A stretch of 41,619 bases of DNA. Origin: Auxenochlorella pyrenoidosa. Lineage: Eukaryota > Chlorophyta > Trebouxiophyceae > Chlorellales > Chlorellaceae. How positions within the stretch are numbered: the stretch's first letter is position 1; the number at the start of each line of letters is the position of its first letter. The translations under genes and the position numbers were made by a program. The stretch spans positions 1,048,113 through 1,089,731 of the forward strand of contig KQ482041.1 of assembly GCA_001430745.1 (NCBI GenBank), read 5' to 3'. Of the stretch, positions 1-11,121 are shown in pieces. Below the pieces are notes generated by a model. That model was not told where the DNA came from and ran no database searches. It was given only the letters and a program-made list of their open reading frames with translations.

Positions 1-2227
1 CCCCCACCCGCCGGACCCTGCCGTGCGTCAAGGCCATGCCCCCCCCCCCGCCCCCGCACCAGCTTGACTGAGAAGGAGGGCGACCACTTGTGCTCCACGG
101 GCGCCAGGTGCAGCGCCACCGCGCCCCGCGGCAGGAACACATAGTTGCCCGCCGCGGCGCCGTGCACGTGCACCACCACACTGGCGGCCGCAAACAGCTG
201 TGCCTGCTGCCGGATGGTCAGGCCCTGCGGGGCAGGATCCAGGGACGGGCTGCTGACGCAGAGGGCAAGCAAGGCTTGAGCCAGGTCCCCAAATGGCTGC
301 TTCTGCCTGGCAACGCCCTTGATTGGCAAGCCGCCGGCACAGCCAGATGCCACCAGATAGGCTGTCGACACAGGCTCAGGTAAGGCGGCACAATCAGGAT
401 GGGGGTTAGGCAGGCAGGCAAGCAGGCGCGGCGCCCCCCACCTCCATGTACTCCAGCCGGATGTGCACCTGCCGCGGGTCAAAGCGGTCGCGCAGCGCGC
501 GCAGCACGCTGGCCACGTTCAGCATGGACCTGCAGGGGGGGGCGGGGGCACGCGGCTGGACTAGTAATCAGACACCAGACTGCATTGAACACCCGGCAGC
601 GCCGTGCACACAAGCAGCTGGTCGAGCCACCTGGCAAGTCGCCTCTGCCCCCACCTGCCGCTCTCGTACAGCCGGTCCACCACCAGCAGCCGCACCGGGC
701 GCAGCGGGGCGGCCGCCGCGTGGTCAAACCCAAAGCACTGCCCCAGGGTTGCGCGCCACGCGGCCATCAGCCCCGGCGTGGGCGGCAGCCGCGGCCCCCC
801 GGCCTGGTAGCACCCGCTGACGCTGCCGCGGCAGCGCGGGCCCAGCCCCATCCAGGCCGTCTCCACGTGCACCAGGCTGTCGCGCAGGGTGGAGCTGTTG
901 AGGTGCAGCAGGGGCTGGCCGGAGAAGCAGGCCAGGGCCTCGTGAAAGTACGGCGGGTAGCGCTCGTTGGCGTGGCACACAAACTGCGTGGGCCGCACGT
1001 CGATGATGCGCAGCGAGGAGCGGTTGGCGTACTGGTCGCAGTGCCCTGCGCCAAGGCCAAGGCCGGGGTCGGCTGGGGTTGAGCAGCTGCAGCACCGTCG
1101 GTCCAGGCACAGGCGGCCGGCCGCGGGCCCCCCCGCGGCCCGCTCACCAAACTGCTCGCAGAGCGTGGCGCTCAGGATGGTGGTTGATTCGCTCAAGAGA
1201 TGGTAATAACTGCAGCCGTCAAGCAAGGGGGCAGGTTGGGGGTTGGGTGTGTGTGTGCAGGGGGCTGAGCTGGTGAGTCGAGCAAGGGTGCCTGCTGTGT
1301 GTACGTGCGCCCCACGCGCCAAGGTACCACGCGGCACTTGACGCTCACTTGGAGACGCCTGGCAGCGGAGATGCTTCCCCGCAGGTGGCGCCACCCGCCT
1401 TGTCTGGCATGACGGGGTAGGCTGCGGGCGGGCAGGCAGGCGGGGAAGCTCTCACGTGGTGGTGAGAGCGCAGAGGCCCGCACGCAGCCTGTGGGGAGCA
1501 GCGATCGCAGCAGCAATCGCAGCAGCCGGCACGTCAGCGCCAGCCTGCGCACCTCTCCAAAAATAGACCAGGGGGAAGCGGCGGGGTGCTGCGCCTGCGG
1601 CGCCGCTGCCGCCGCCGGCGCGCAGACGCTCAGCAAGGCGCGCGGGCGTGGCAGCTTCCAGGAAGCTGTCCGGCCCCACCAGGGGTGCGTGCACGGGGCG
1701 CCCAAGCTCAAAGTCCAGGCCCAGCTTGGAGAGGTCAGGCGGGGGCCCTGTGCCAGGTAGGTTGGGTGAGGGACAGGCGGCCTGTGACGGCAGAGGGTGG
1801 TGACCGCATGCAGCAGCCAGCAGAAAGGCCGGCAGAGTGCTGCAAACATTCTATACGTCCAGTTTTCCAGACTTGATAGCATGTTGTCAGCCCACCTTCC
1901 GTCACGTAGTAGGCCCTGCCGCGCCACAGGTAGAGGTTGCGGAAGGTGCAGGTGCGCGGCGAGGCGGCGGTGACGCCTGCCACCACCGGCGGTGGGCACG
2001 TGTGCGAGGAGGGCTGGAGGCTGAGCTGCAGAGGCGCCTGCAGGCTGGGATATCAATGCACACCATGCGTCAAGTACAACGCACCGATGCACCTGTTTAC
2101 TGGTGACAATGCTGGTGCCAGAGCGCCCGGCCAAGTGTGGCCGACAGCGCACCTGAGCTGCCGCCGTTACTGCCACTGCTGCCAAGATGCCCAGAGCTAC
2201 CGATGTGCGCAACCATTTGCAGAGCAT
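1..2227 (-). CDS. GT61 (DUF563) family glycosyltransferase, tandem copy 1; 3' end outside window
   Basis: Exons on the minus strand: 2227-2153, 2025-1896, 1747-1553, 1421-1349, 1209-1148, 1045-655, 529-442, 224-60; the gene continues past base 1. The first 25 residues (MLCKWLRTSVALGILAAVAV...) form a signal peptide or anchor. The body matches the two neighbouring copies: RTCTFRNLYLWRGRAYYV, a WxRG-type strand, SNYYHLLSE, LLVVDRLYESGR, then RQQAQLFAAASVVVHVHGAA followed by GNYVFLPRGA. That last block is the GT61 'HGA..N..FLP.GA' signature. The family transfers sugars in the ER/Golgi (plant xylosyl- or arabinosyltransferases, animal EOGT and POMGNT2); donor and acceptor cannot be read from the sequence. 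The sixth exon is the fusion of what are two exons in copies 2 and 3. Bases 1-59 are intron. All eight exons keep frame, and the start is the only ATG preceding a hydrophobic leader. Confidence 0.85.
408..559. repeat. 152-bp tract identical to 4883-5034
   Basis: Partner of the tract at 4883-5034 with a constant offset of 4475 bases. Identity ends sharply at both sides (408 and 559) inside introns. Confidence 0.92.
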
Positions 2228-2436
2228 CGCTACATCTCGGCAACTCCGGCTGCTTTCTGTGGGCGCGCTGGGAGGGCTTGGCTGGCAGATGCCGAGACGC
2301 CGAAAATAACAAGGATTATAGAAGTTTTTCTCGGCCTGTAAACAATGAAAGCAACCTTGAACGACATGCCATCGTCATGCGCACGTGGGATGAGTTTGCT
2401 GCTCGGCAGGCCCCAGCGCCGCCGCTGCCGCCTTGC

Positions 2437-2470
2437 GCTTCCACCTTACCCTAGCTTCCACCTTACCCTA
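2437..2470. repeat. Perfect 17-bp tandem duplication
   Basis: The unit GCTTCCACCTTACCCTA occurs twice back to back (2437-2453 and 2454-2470), upstream of GT61 copy 1. Two exact copies only; function unknown. Confidence 0.9.
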
Positions 2471-2852
2471 ACCTGCCAAGAGCTGCTCTTGCAGCAGCAT
2501 ACTGCTCCATACAAGTCACAGATATGTGTACTGAGAAGCCAAACAGATGCACCAGAGCCAATCAAGCGATGCATTTTGAGTACCATTCTTGCCTCCGTAC
2601 CGCGCGCCTCACCGGCAGACTAGTCACTTTAGCAACAGCTATGCGGCTGGCGTCTCCAAGCTAGCAGGCGCCACACTTAGGCGCCTGTTGCACCATTTGG
2701 CGCAGCTGCATTCCTTCGTTTGAGCTGCTGTGCTCAATGCTCAGGCCACTGATCCCGCTGCCAAGTCATCAAGGCCAGCCAGACCTTGCACCATCCAGCA
2801 TGCGGCTGCAGGTGCCTGGCACTGCACAATAATCTCGTCAACCAGCGAGGGC

Positions 2853-2857
2853 TTACA
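2853..2857 (-). terminator. Candidate polyadenylation signal of GT61 copy 2
   Basis: TGTAA on the minus strand, 66 bases past the stop of copy 2. TGTAA is the usual green-algal poly(A) signal; the motif is short, so this is suggestive only. Confidence 0.35.
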
Positions 2858-2922
2858 CCTGACATCACGCTGGCCGACAAGTCAGTTCTCAAGCGCAGTG
2901 CAATGTGTAGAACCTGGCAGCT

Positions 2923-5900
2923 TCATGGCGGCTTGCTGCCATGGTGCAGCGGCCCTCGTTCTCGCACCTCTGCCTCCCGCCGCAGCAGCCAGGTGACGAG
3001 CAAGGCGCTACCAACCGCCGCCAGCAGCCAGGAGACGCTGCCAGGGGGCAGCATTAGCGGGCGCCGCAGCACCTCCAGGGGCCCCTGCGCCATACGGGCG
3101 CTGCCAGGCAGCGCTGTGCTGCCTGCACCCGGTTGCTGCGCCGCTGCTGGCCCCCTATCCGTTGCCGCTGTGCCCATAAGTGCCGCGAATCCGAGGGCTT
3201 GAGGATCTTCTGCTCTGCCATTTGATATCTGCAGCGCTGCAGCGGGCACGGTGCCGTCTGCTGCTTGCACAGCGGCAGGGGGCTCCTCGCCCACGTGCCC
3301 GGCTCCCTCAGGCTTGGCAGGCTGCGGCTCCCACTTCTGCCCCTGCTTTCTGAAGAGGCGGGCCACCGCCGCCTCTGCCAGGTCGGCCACCTTGCCGGGC
3401 GGCAGCGAGGCGGTGAGGGCACGGCTCATGTACTGGCGGCAGGGGAAGAGCAGCGGGCCCAGCCACTCGGGGCACTGGAAGGTGCCGCGGTACTGGGCGT
3501 AGAATGTGCTGCGGGGGTGGAGGTGTGTGTGGGTGGGAGGGGGTCGAAGGTTGGGCTTGCAGTCTATGGAATGCAAGCAGCATGTATCATGACCTTGAGT
3601 GCTGCTCACCAGCGTGGGCATGAAGCGCTTCCAGTGGCAAACAACCACGCGTCACCTACCCCTGGCACAGCGTCGACCCTGCCCCGCACACTCACGCATT
3701 CTGTATCAGTTGGGCAACACCATCCCGCCGGGCTGCCTGCTGAGCCACAATGTCAGGCACCAACTGCAGCGATGCAGTTGAGACGAGTGGAAGGCAGGGT
3801 GTGGGGTTGGAGTGCAAGCACCAAGCACACTGCAACAGTTGACGCGAGAGCAGACAGCCGGGCAGGCCAGCATGGAAGGAGTGTGGACCTGCGCACTGTG
3901 CGGCTTCCTGCATCATGCTGCATTGCATGGCTTGGGGACGGACCGCAGAACAACAGCGCATGGGCAGAGGCCCCGGCACCCCGCACCTGCACGCGCGACC
4001 AGTCCTCGTTCACAAAGTGCCGCACCTCGATGTCGGTCACCTGCCGCAAGTCCTGCGCCTGCGGGCATGAAGTGGGCGGGGGGCCGGGCAGGAGGTGGGC
4101 AGGCGCTTAGGCAGGGCGGCAGAGACGGCTGCACAGCATGCACAGCATGCCACCTGCATGCTGCGCCGTGTGGACCAGAACAAGCGCAGCCTGTCCTGAA
4201 ACGGTCAAAGGCGATGCCCAGAGCAGCTTGCAGCCTCAAGACCAGCGCCAGGCACCACAGGTTGCGGGCGTACGGCTCAGGGGCCTCACCCACTGGAACG
4301 CCAGCGAGGGCGGCCACCTGCCAGGGAAGGGCGAGATATGCACCGCTACCGCCCCCTTGGGCAGAAAGGCATAGTTGCCCAGGGCTGCGGCACAAGGTGC
4401 AAGATGGGGAGGCAAGGCAAGGCTGACACTTATGCCGGCTGGTCACAGATGGGGGCTGCCTGCTCCCGAGCTGCCACCCCGCCCGCCGACTCACCACAGC
4501 AGGCAGAGCAGGCTGGACACCTGCCTCTGCCCCCCCGCTGCGCTGTGCAGCCTGCCCACTCCCACACACACCTGCGCCGTGCATGTGCACCACCACGCTC
4601 GCCCAGGAGAAGATCTCCGCCTGCTGCCGGATGGTCAGGCCCTGCATGCATGGCGCAGCAAGTCACGGCATCAGCAACACCCAGGCAGCTGTACGGGCGG
4701 TTCCTCTCCCGGCTGGCCTGGCCAGGCCACGGCTAGCCGGGTGCATCCCCAGCTGGGACAACTCCATCAGGCGCTTTGGCTGGGCGGCAGCTGGGGCTCC
4801 TGCCTTCTCCTTGCGGGCAGCCCCAGTGGACACGGAACCCTGGAGGCAGCACCCAAGGGGAGGCTGGGGCTGCTGCAACGGCAGGCAGGCAGGCAAGCAG
4901 GCGCGGCGCCCCCCACCTCCATGTACTCCAGCCGGATGTGCACCTGCCGCGGGTCAAAGCGGTCGCGCAGCGCGCGCAGCACGCTGGCCACGTTCAGCAT
5001 GGACCTGCAGGGGGGGGCGGGGGCACGCGGCTGGGTGGCCATGGGGACTGCAGGCAGACCTGCGGGTGTGCTGAGGGACAGCACAGCGGCTGAGAATGCG
5101 GGCGGGCGGGGCACAGGGGGCAAAGGGACGAGCCTGCTGCTGCGGTGGCTCCCCACAAGTTTCCTCTACGAGAGTGCATGCCTTGCCGGCTGGCACCTGG
5201 CTGGCTGCTCGTCCGTCCATCCAGCGCCGCGCATGCTCGGTGAAAGCGCGCGCCCCCCCCACCCCCCACCCACCCACCCCACACATACACACACACCCTA
5301 CGCCCCCACACCACCCACCCACCTGCCGCTCTCGTACAGCCGGTCAACCAACAGCAGCCGCACCGGGCGCAGCGACGCCGCAGATGCGCCCTGAAAGCCA
5401 AAGCAGCGCTGCGCAATGCTGTGCCACGCGGCCATCTGCGCGCCAGAGATCTGCAGCCGCGTGCCTCCCGGCGTGTAGCAGTCGAAGGGCTGCATGCCGC
5501 GGCAGCGCGGGCCCAGCCCCACCCACGCCATCTCCACCAGGGTCAGCCGGCTCCCGAGGTGGCTGCCCGCCAGGTGGTGCACCGGCTTGTCGGACAGGCA
5601 GGCAAGGCCCTCCCTGCACCGGCGGGGGTACGCATGCAACCAATTGTGTCCCCTTGACATAGTTACGGACCAGACGCCAGTACATGCCTGCGTTGGGAGC
5701 CGCCACGGGTCAGCGCCTGCGCACTTGCCGCCACGGGGCGCGTGGGCAGCGCACACCTGAAGAATGGGGGGTAGAGCTCCCGAACGTTGCAGGGGTTGCC
5801 CTTTGGCGGAGCCACATCGACGATCTGCAGCGCCGAACGGTTAGTAAAAGGCTGGCAGTGGCCTGCGCAGGAGGGGAACGGGGCGGCTAATGGGCCTGAG

Positions 5901-7271
5901 GCGCGCCAGCAGTGTGCAACAGGCCCGGCTGGCAGCTGGAGCGCACGGCGGCAGACGGAACCCATGCAGCCAGAATGGTCGGCACCAGCGGGCCGACGAG
6001 GCCGGCGCCGCGTGCTCTGGTGCCGGCCTGGCTTGCTTGCTGCTGTGTTGCTCGCCTCCTGGCTTTGTTTATTATCACTCGAACCGAATGGTCATCGGGT
6101 GAAGCATGGGCCCGCCTCACCGAATTCTTCGCACAGCGTGGCAGAGAGCAGGGGCAAGTATTCGCCGACCCAGTGATAGTAGTTGGAGGCGCCCGGCACC
6201 TTGGCCTGGCCATCGCAGGTGGCGCCGCTGGCTGCGTCGGTTAGAACCTCATACCCTGCAGCAGCCAGCGCGCCGAGTCGGCTCAGGGAGCGCCCGTGTG
6301 CGCAGGCACTGGCTCATCTGCCAGCCCCCTGATGATGGCGGCCCGGGCCTCTGCATTGCGCAGCAAGCCGCCACTGCACCGAAGCCACTGCTGTGTGGCA
6401 GGCTGACGAGGCGCTGGAAACAGTGGGTGAGCCCCCGGACGCTGCTCATCCGCAGGCAGGCAGCCGCTGCGCCCGCCCGCCCACTTACCTCGCCACAGGT
6501 AGGCCAGCGGCAGGCGCTGCAGCGGTGGCACCACCGTGCCGCGTGCCAGCAGCGACGCAAACAGGGCGGGGGAGTAGCCGCCCTTGAGGAACCAGGGCGG
6601 CTCGGGGTGTATGGGCCCCACCCATATGTTCAGGTAGAGCCCCAGCTGTGAGAAGTCGGGGGCTGGGCCTGGCGGGGGTGGGGCGGGGGCGTGTGGGGCA
6701 AGGGTTTGCTACAGGTGAGCGCCCGCCATGTGGGCGCCATCGCCTCCCACGCACAGTTGGCACTTGTGCTGCAGCATTCCCCGGGGAATGCTGCAGCACA
6801 GGGGCCCCTGGCACGGGGCAGTTGCAGCGGCGGCGCCCATTGCTGTCGCACTGGCAGCAGTAGCGGCGCACCCTCAGATAGGTAGTAGGCGTGCCCGCCG
6901 TAGAGGTACAGGTTGCGAAATGTGCAAGTACGCACAGCAGCGGCGTGCCCACGCAGGCCGGGTGCCGCGGGTGGCGAGCACGTGTGTGTTGTGGCAGGGT
7001 AGTGCTGCACGGCAGCAGCAGCGTGCGAAGCGTGACGATCAGGCCGCAGGCGCACCAGCGATGTACTTGGGAATCAGGCAAGCGAGCAGGCAATGCAACT
7101 TGATGTGATGACCGAGTGTGCAGCTGTGACAGGGTTGTATTGGGAGGGATGCATGCAGCTTGCGTCCTGAGCACATACCTGCGCTGCTGGCGCTCCAACC
7201 TGCGCCACTGCTGGCGGTGCCGCCACTGCCAGCAAAAGCAGAACCGCCGGCCTCGCAGCCGCGAACACCAT
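2923..7271 (-). CDS. GT61 (DUF563) family glycosyltransferase, tandem copy 2, complete
   Basis: Twelve exons: 7271-7179, 7004-6872, 6668-6489, 6255-6121, 5862-5757, 5613-5323, 5004-4917, 4641-4572, 4384-4290, 4058-3987, 3763-3696, 3508-2923, giving 638 residues. Signal peptide: residues 1-24 (MVFAAARPAVLLLLAVAA...). GT61 landmarks in order: TCTFRNLYLYGG, LAYLWRG, GATCDG, SNYYHWVGEYLPLLSATLCE, LLLVDRLYESGR, VVVHMHGAALGNYAFLPKGA. After the catalytic domain come a low-complexity linker and a predicted C-terminal membrane helix (SWLLAAVGSALLVTWLLRRE) with a short basic tail. That predicts type I topology with a lumenal catalytic domain, unlike the type II form usual for Golgi transferases. Two introns (inside HGA/ALGN and before LVPDI) are unique to this copy, and one present in copies 1 and 3 is absent. 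Sugar specificity is unknown. Confidence 0.88.
4883..5034. repeat. 152-bp tract identical to 408-559 (copy 1 / copy 2)
   Basis: Every base of 4883-5034 matches 408-559. The tract covers one whole 88-bp exon (SMLNVASVLRALRDRF... region) plus bases of both flanking introns. The paralogs differ strongly just outside it, and copy 3 is clearly diverged over the same exon, so gene conversion or a recent local duplication is the likely cause. Confidence 0.92.
6765..6800. repeat. 36-bp perfect palindrome inside an intron of copy 2
   Basis: The 18-base arm TGTGCTGCAGCATTCCCC is followed directly by its exact reverse complement, with no spacer. It lies in the intron between the second and third exons of GT61 copy 2. 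It could extrude as a cruciform or fold as a hairpin in the pre-mRNA. It may be the remnant of a small inverted-repeat element; no target-site duplication is obvious. Confidence 0.92.
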
Positions 7272-7635
7272 ATCTGCAGTCGTTCTGAGCTCGCTGGAGG
7301 CCGGGAGCCGGCCACTAGTTCCCAAGCAAGCTGTGACAACTACCGTCGGGGCGCCCTTGGCTGTACTAGCGAGCTCCCAGTAGGATCAGAAGATGTTGAT
7401 CGGAGAAAGGTGCCGACGGGCTTCGGAACGGGCGTGATGCTGAGCCACACAGCTTGCCAAGACACGCTGCTGTGCCGGCCGGGGGATCTCTGCCCGCACG
7501 ATGGACGAGGTGCGCCGATGGATCTTCGCTCGCTTCGCAGAGATGAAGAAACTCGATAGCATCGCGCAGACCTTGAAGGGTTTACAGTACAGAAGCCGCT
7601 GAGCGGTCGCGCCGCTGGATGCAACTGCCATGCGG
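7272..7635. other. Intergenic between GT61 copies 2 and 3
   Basis: 364 bases carrying the 3' flank of copy 3 and the upstream region of copy 2. No coding recognised on either strand. Confidence 0.6.
7582..7586 (-). terminator. Candidate polyadenylation signal of GT61 copy 3
   Basis: TGTAA on the minus strand about 50 bases past the stop of copy 3; the green-algal poly(A) motif at a plausible distance. Confidence 0.4.
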
Positions 7636-10600
7636 TCACGGCGGCCTGCCCGGCCGCCCTTCGGCTGCTCTCTGGCTGCGCACCACGGGCCGAAGAACCG
7701 CCAGCCATATTATGAGGCATAAGCCGCTCGCTGCCGCGGCATACAAGGGCAGCCGACTGGGCCGTAGCGGCGGCGCCAGAGGCACATGGCGCACACCGTG
7801 CACGTCGGCATCGGCATGCTCGGTGCCGCCTCCCGGCGCAGGCACCCAACGCTGCCCCTGCTGACGGAATGCCGCGTCGATGGCAGCCTCGCTCATGTTG
7901 ACGAGCACCTCTGGGGGCATCGCCACGTTTGTCTCCCGCTGCAGCCAGTCCCGGCACGGCGCCATGAGAGGGCCGGGGGGGCACTCAAATGTGGTAAGGA
8001 ACTCTCCCATGAAGGTCCTGCGGCAGGACAGGAAGACGGGTGGATGAACAGCAAGGGCTGGGCTGGGTAAGGGCGGCCGAGCAGGCAGTGAAACTTGGCA
8101 GCACTGGGAGCTGCCATGACCTTGTGCGAGAAGTGGGGATGGCAAGGGGCAAGCGAGCAGGTCGGCGGCTGAAGAGGGAAACAGCAGCGCGGCGCAACGG
8201 CGACAGTGTCTCGCCTGTTGGCCAGCAGCTCCTGCACCTCGGGGTGCGCCGCTGCCACGTCGGCCAGGCCCTCAGCAAGCAGCTGCACCCTCGAGGGGTC
8301 GGCGTTGGCATAGTACTGCAGCCCGATGTCGGTCACGCCCTGCAGGTCCCTAGCCTGCTCCAGGGCGGGCAGGGCAGGGCAGGGCGGGGCAGGGCGTGAC
8401 AGCCTTGTTGCAGCCCAAATGGGGCGCTGCTGCCAGCCGATGGCCGTGGCTCCAGGCACACTGCGCTGCTCGCCACAACTGTGGGCCACCAGCGGCACCG
8501 CCAGCTTGCCGTCTGCCTGCGGCGGGCCCCCATCCCCCCGTGGGCCGCGCTCACCAGGATGTTGCCAAACAGCGGCGGCCAGCGGTGCGGGATGGGCCCC
8601 AGCAGCACCACCTGGGCCCCGCGGGGCAGGAAGGGCAGGTTGCCGGTGGCGGCGCCGTGCATGTGGATGAGCACAGTGGCCTGGGAGATGAGCTGCGCCT
8701 GCTGCCGGATGGTCAGGCCCTGCAGGGGATGGCCGGCAGGGTGGGCAATCGGCCGGCAGCGCGGTGAGCGCAGGCGCGCCACCTGCCAGAATGCACAAGC
8801 CCTCGCAGATGCCCCCGAGCACTGCTCTCGGGCGGGCCGTGGAGGGCTCGACCTCCAGGGGTGCAAGCCTGGCAGTGCTGCTGTCTGCCACCTCCATGCT
8901 CTGGCCGCCCCAGCAAGCTCTGGCCCTGCCTGCCGCCCAGGGTGCGGGCCCGCCGGCTCGCCCTTGTTTGCTCGCTGGCTGCACCCCGCATGCCGCCTCA
9001 CCTCCATGTACTCCACCTGCACCTGCACCTGCTGCGGCGAGAAGCGGCTGCGCAGCGCGCGCAGCACGCTGGCGATGTTGTTCATGTGCCTGCAGGGGGG
9101 GGCGGGGGCCACAGGGACGGCTTTGTGCCCGTGATGTATGGGCCTGCGCGCAGCCAACACAGCGGGTGTCACCTGCAAGACCCTGCTCGTCTCCCGCCAT
9201 CTGCAGCGCCGCCTTCCGGGCTGCCACCCCACCCACCCCACCTTCCGCTCTCGTACAGCCGGTCCACCACCAGCAGCCGCACAGGACGCAGCGGGGCGGC
9301 TGCCGCGTGGTCGAACCCAAAGCACTGCCCCAGGGTTGCGCGCCACGCGGCCATTAGCCCCGGCGTGGGCGGCAGCCGCGGCCCTGAGGGGGCGCCCTGC
9401 GCCTTGGGGTAGCAGCCGCTGACGATGCCACGGCAGCGCGGGCCCAGCCCCATCCACGCCACCTCCACCAGGGTTGGCCGGTCCCGCAGGGTGGAGCCGT
9501 TGAGGTGCAGCAGGGGGCGGTCGGACAGGCAGGCAATGGCCTCCTGGCACAGCGGGGGCAAGTTGGGAGCTGGTGAGCACGCTCGCTGTGCTTGCTGGGC
9601 GCACAGGAGGACGGCTCCGGGTAGGCGCCGCCGCTGCTGCAAGCTGGGCAGCGATCCGGGCCGAGCTCAAGCACAAAGCGGCGCAGCGCAGGCGGTGTGT
9701 TGCCTGCCAGGGCGACGAACCTGGTAGTAAGGCGGGTAGTTCTGGTGCATCTGGCAGGGGTAGAGGGCGCCCGGCGTGACATCCACGATCTGCAGGCCGC
9801 TGCGGTTGGCCACCTGGCTGCAGTGGCCTGTGGGCCGGGCGAGGGGAGGGCGGTGTGGGGCAAACAGAAGAGGTGCATGGTTGGCCGGCCGTCAAGGGGA
9901 GTCGGCCAGCGGCCTGTCCAGCGCAAGTCCAACCATGGAACCGCACCAGGGGTGCAGTCGGCAGTGCAGCAGGGGGCTTGCCACAGGGGCTGCTCCCGTC
10001 CTCACCAAACTGCTCGCACAGCGTCATGGACAGGATGGGCATGTGCTCAGCCATGAAGTGATAAAAGCTGCGGCGGGTGGGGTGGGGTGCCCAAGATTTC
10101 AATACAGAGGGATGCGGGAGAACGACAATGTGACTTCGATATCAGGCCCTATGCGCGATGCGGCAGGTGCCTTGAACCCCGTCTCCAAGTGCCTCCTGCC
10201 CAGCCCCCAGCGGCACGCCGCTCACTTGGACCTTGCAGGCACGGTGGAGTTGCCGTCGCAAAGTGCGCCATGCGCTGGGTCGCTGCGCACCTTGCGCGCT
10301 GTGGCAGCAGCAGGGCAACCACAGGGGTGTTGGGCGCTGCCACAGGCGTCCCGCAGGTGACAAAGATGAAGCAGCACCCGGGAGCACTGGGCCCGCTGCT
10401 CCTCACACCTGGCAAGTGCATGCCTTTCTCGCATGAACTGCCCCCCTGCCCTCGCTGTGCAACCAATCAGCGCCCACCTCGCCAAAAGTAGGCAATGGGA
10501 ATGCGATCCAGAGCGGTAGGCCCGCCAGTGCTGCCACCGCGCATGGCGCTGCCCAGCAGCGAGGTGAGGCGCGCGGGGCTGATGACAGTGACGAAGGTTT

Positions 10601-11121
10601 CAGGACCCACTCGTGGCCTGCTTGCTGGTCGCCACAGCTCAAAGTCAAGGCCAAGCTTTGAGAGGTCGGGCGGGGGGCCTGGGGAAGGGCAGTGGCGGGC
10701 AAGGACGGGTGCCGTTGGTGAGCACAGAGCCGCAGGCCAATGCAGGCAGCGTGCAATGAATGCGCCTCTTCTGCTTGCATCCCTGTCCCCATTTTTGCCA
10801 CCTTCCGTCACGTAGTAGGCCCTGCCACGCCACAGGTAGAGGTTGCGGAAGGTGCAGGTGCGCGGCGAGGCAGCGGTGACGCCAGGCACCACGGGCGGCG
10901 GGCACACGTGCGACGAGGGCTGCCAGGTTGCCTGCGGCAAAACACAAAAAATTTATCACACCTACACGAGCTCATTACTAACAAACAGCAATCGGTCATG
11001 CCAGAAGCAGGCAAATGACCTGCAGCTCTGTCCCAGCCGCTGCCACTGCCGCCTGCCACAGCAGCACGGCTAGCAGGACCGGCAGCACAGCTGATGTATT
11101 CAAATTGTTGGCTGCATTCAT
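7636..11121 (-). CDS. GT61 (DUF563) family glycosyltransferase, tandem copy 3, complete
   Basis: Eleven exons: 11121-11020, 10931-10802, 10678-10478, 10298-10226, 10067-10006, 9827-9721, 9543-9242, 9089-9002, 8719-8555, 8354-8215, 8017-7636; 583 residues. The N-terminus (VLPVLLAVLLWQAAVAAAG) is a signal peptide. Landmarks: TCTFRNLYLWRGRAYYV, IAYFWRA, ALCDGNSTVPA, NFYHFMAEHMPILSMTLCEQ, LLVVDRLYESGR, ATVLIHMHGAATGNLPFLPR. A C-terminal helix (LYAAAASGLCLIIWLAVL) precedes a basic tail, matching copy 2. The intron after the exon ending at 8215 begins with GC; the GC donor is the only one that joins the frames (LLANR/TFMGEF, matching QNATFYAQ in copy 2). Copies 1 and 3 are closest to each other in several exons. 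Enzyme class is well supported; substrate is unknown. Confidence 0.87.

Larger units (their letters stand above)
2228..2922. other. Intergenic: promoter side of copy 1 and 3' flank of copy 2
   Basis: No exon-like coding was found on either strand. It holds the upstream region of GT61 copy 1, a perfect 17-bp tandem duplication at 2437-2470, and a candidate TGTAA signal for copy 2. Base composition is less GC-rich than the flanking genes. Confidence 0.6.

Noticed and set aside
399..1082. 227-residue plus-strand open frame (and similar long plus-strand frames through 1-10 kb)
   Set aside because: They lie antisense to GT61 exons, are Arg/Pro/Gln-rich with no motif, and result from high GC content, which makes stop codons rare in all frames.
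2437..2470. Telomere-like TTACCCTA repeats
   Set aside because: Only two copies of a 17-bp unit exist and the spacing is not the CCCTAAA tandem of green-plant telomeres.
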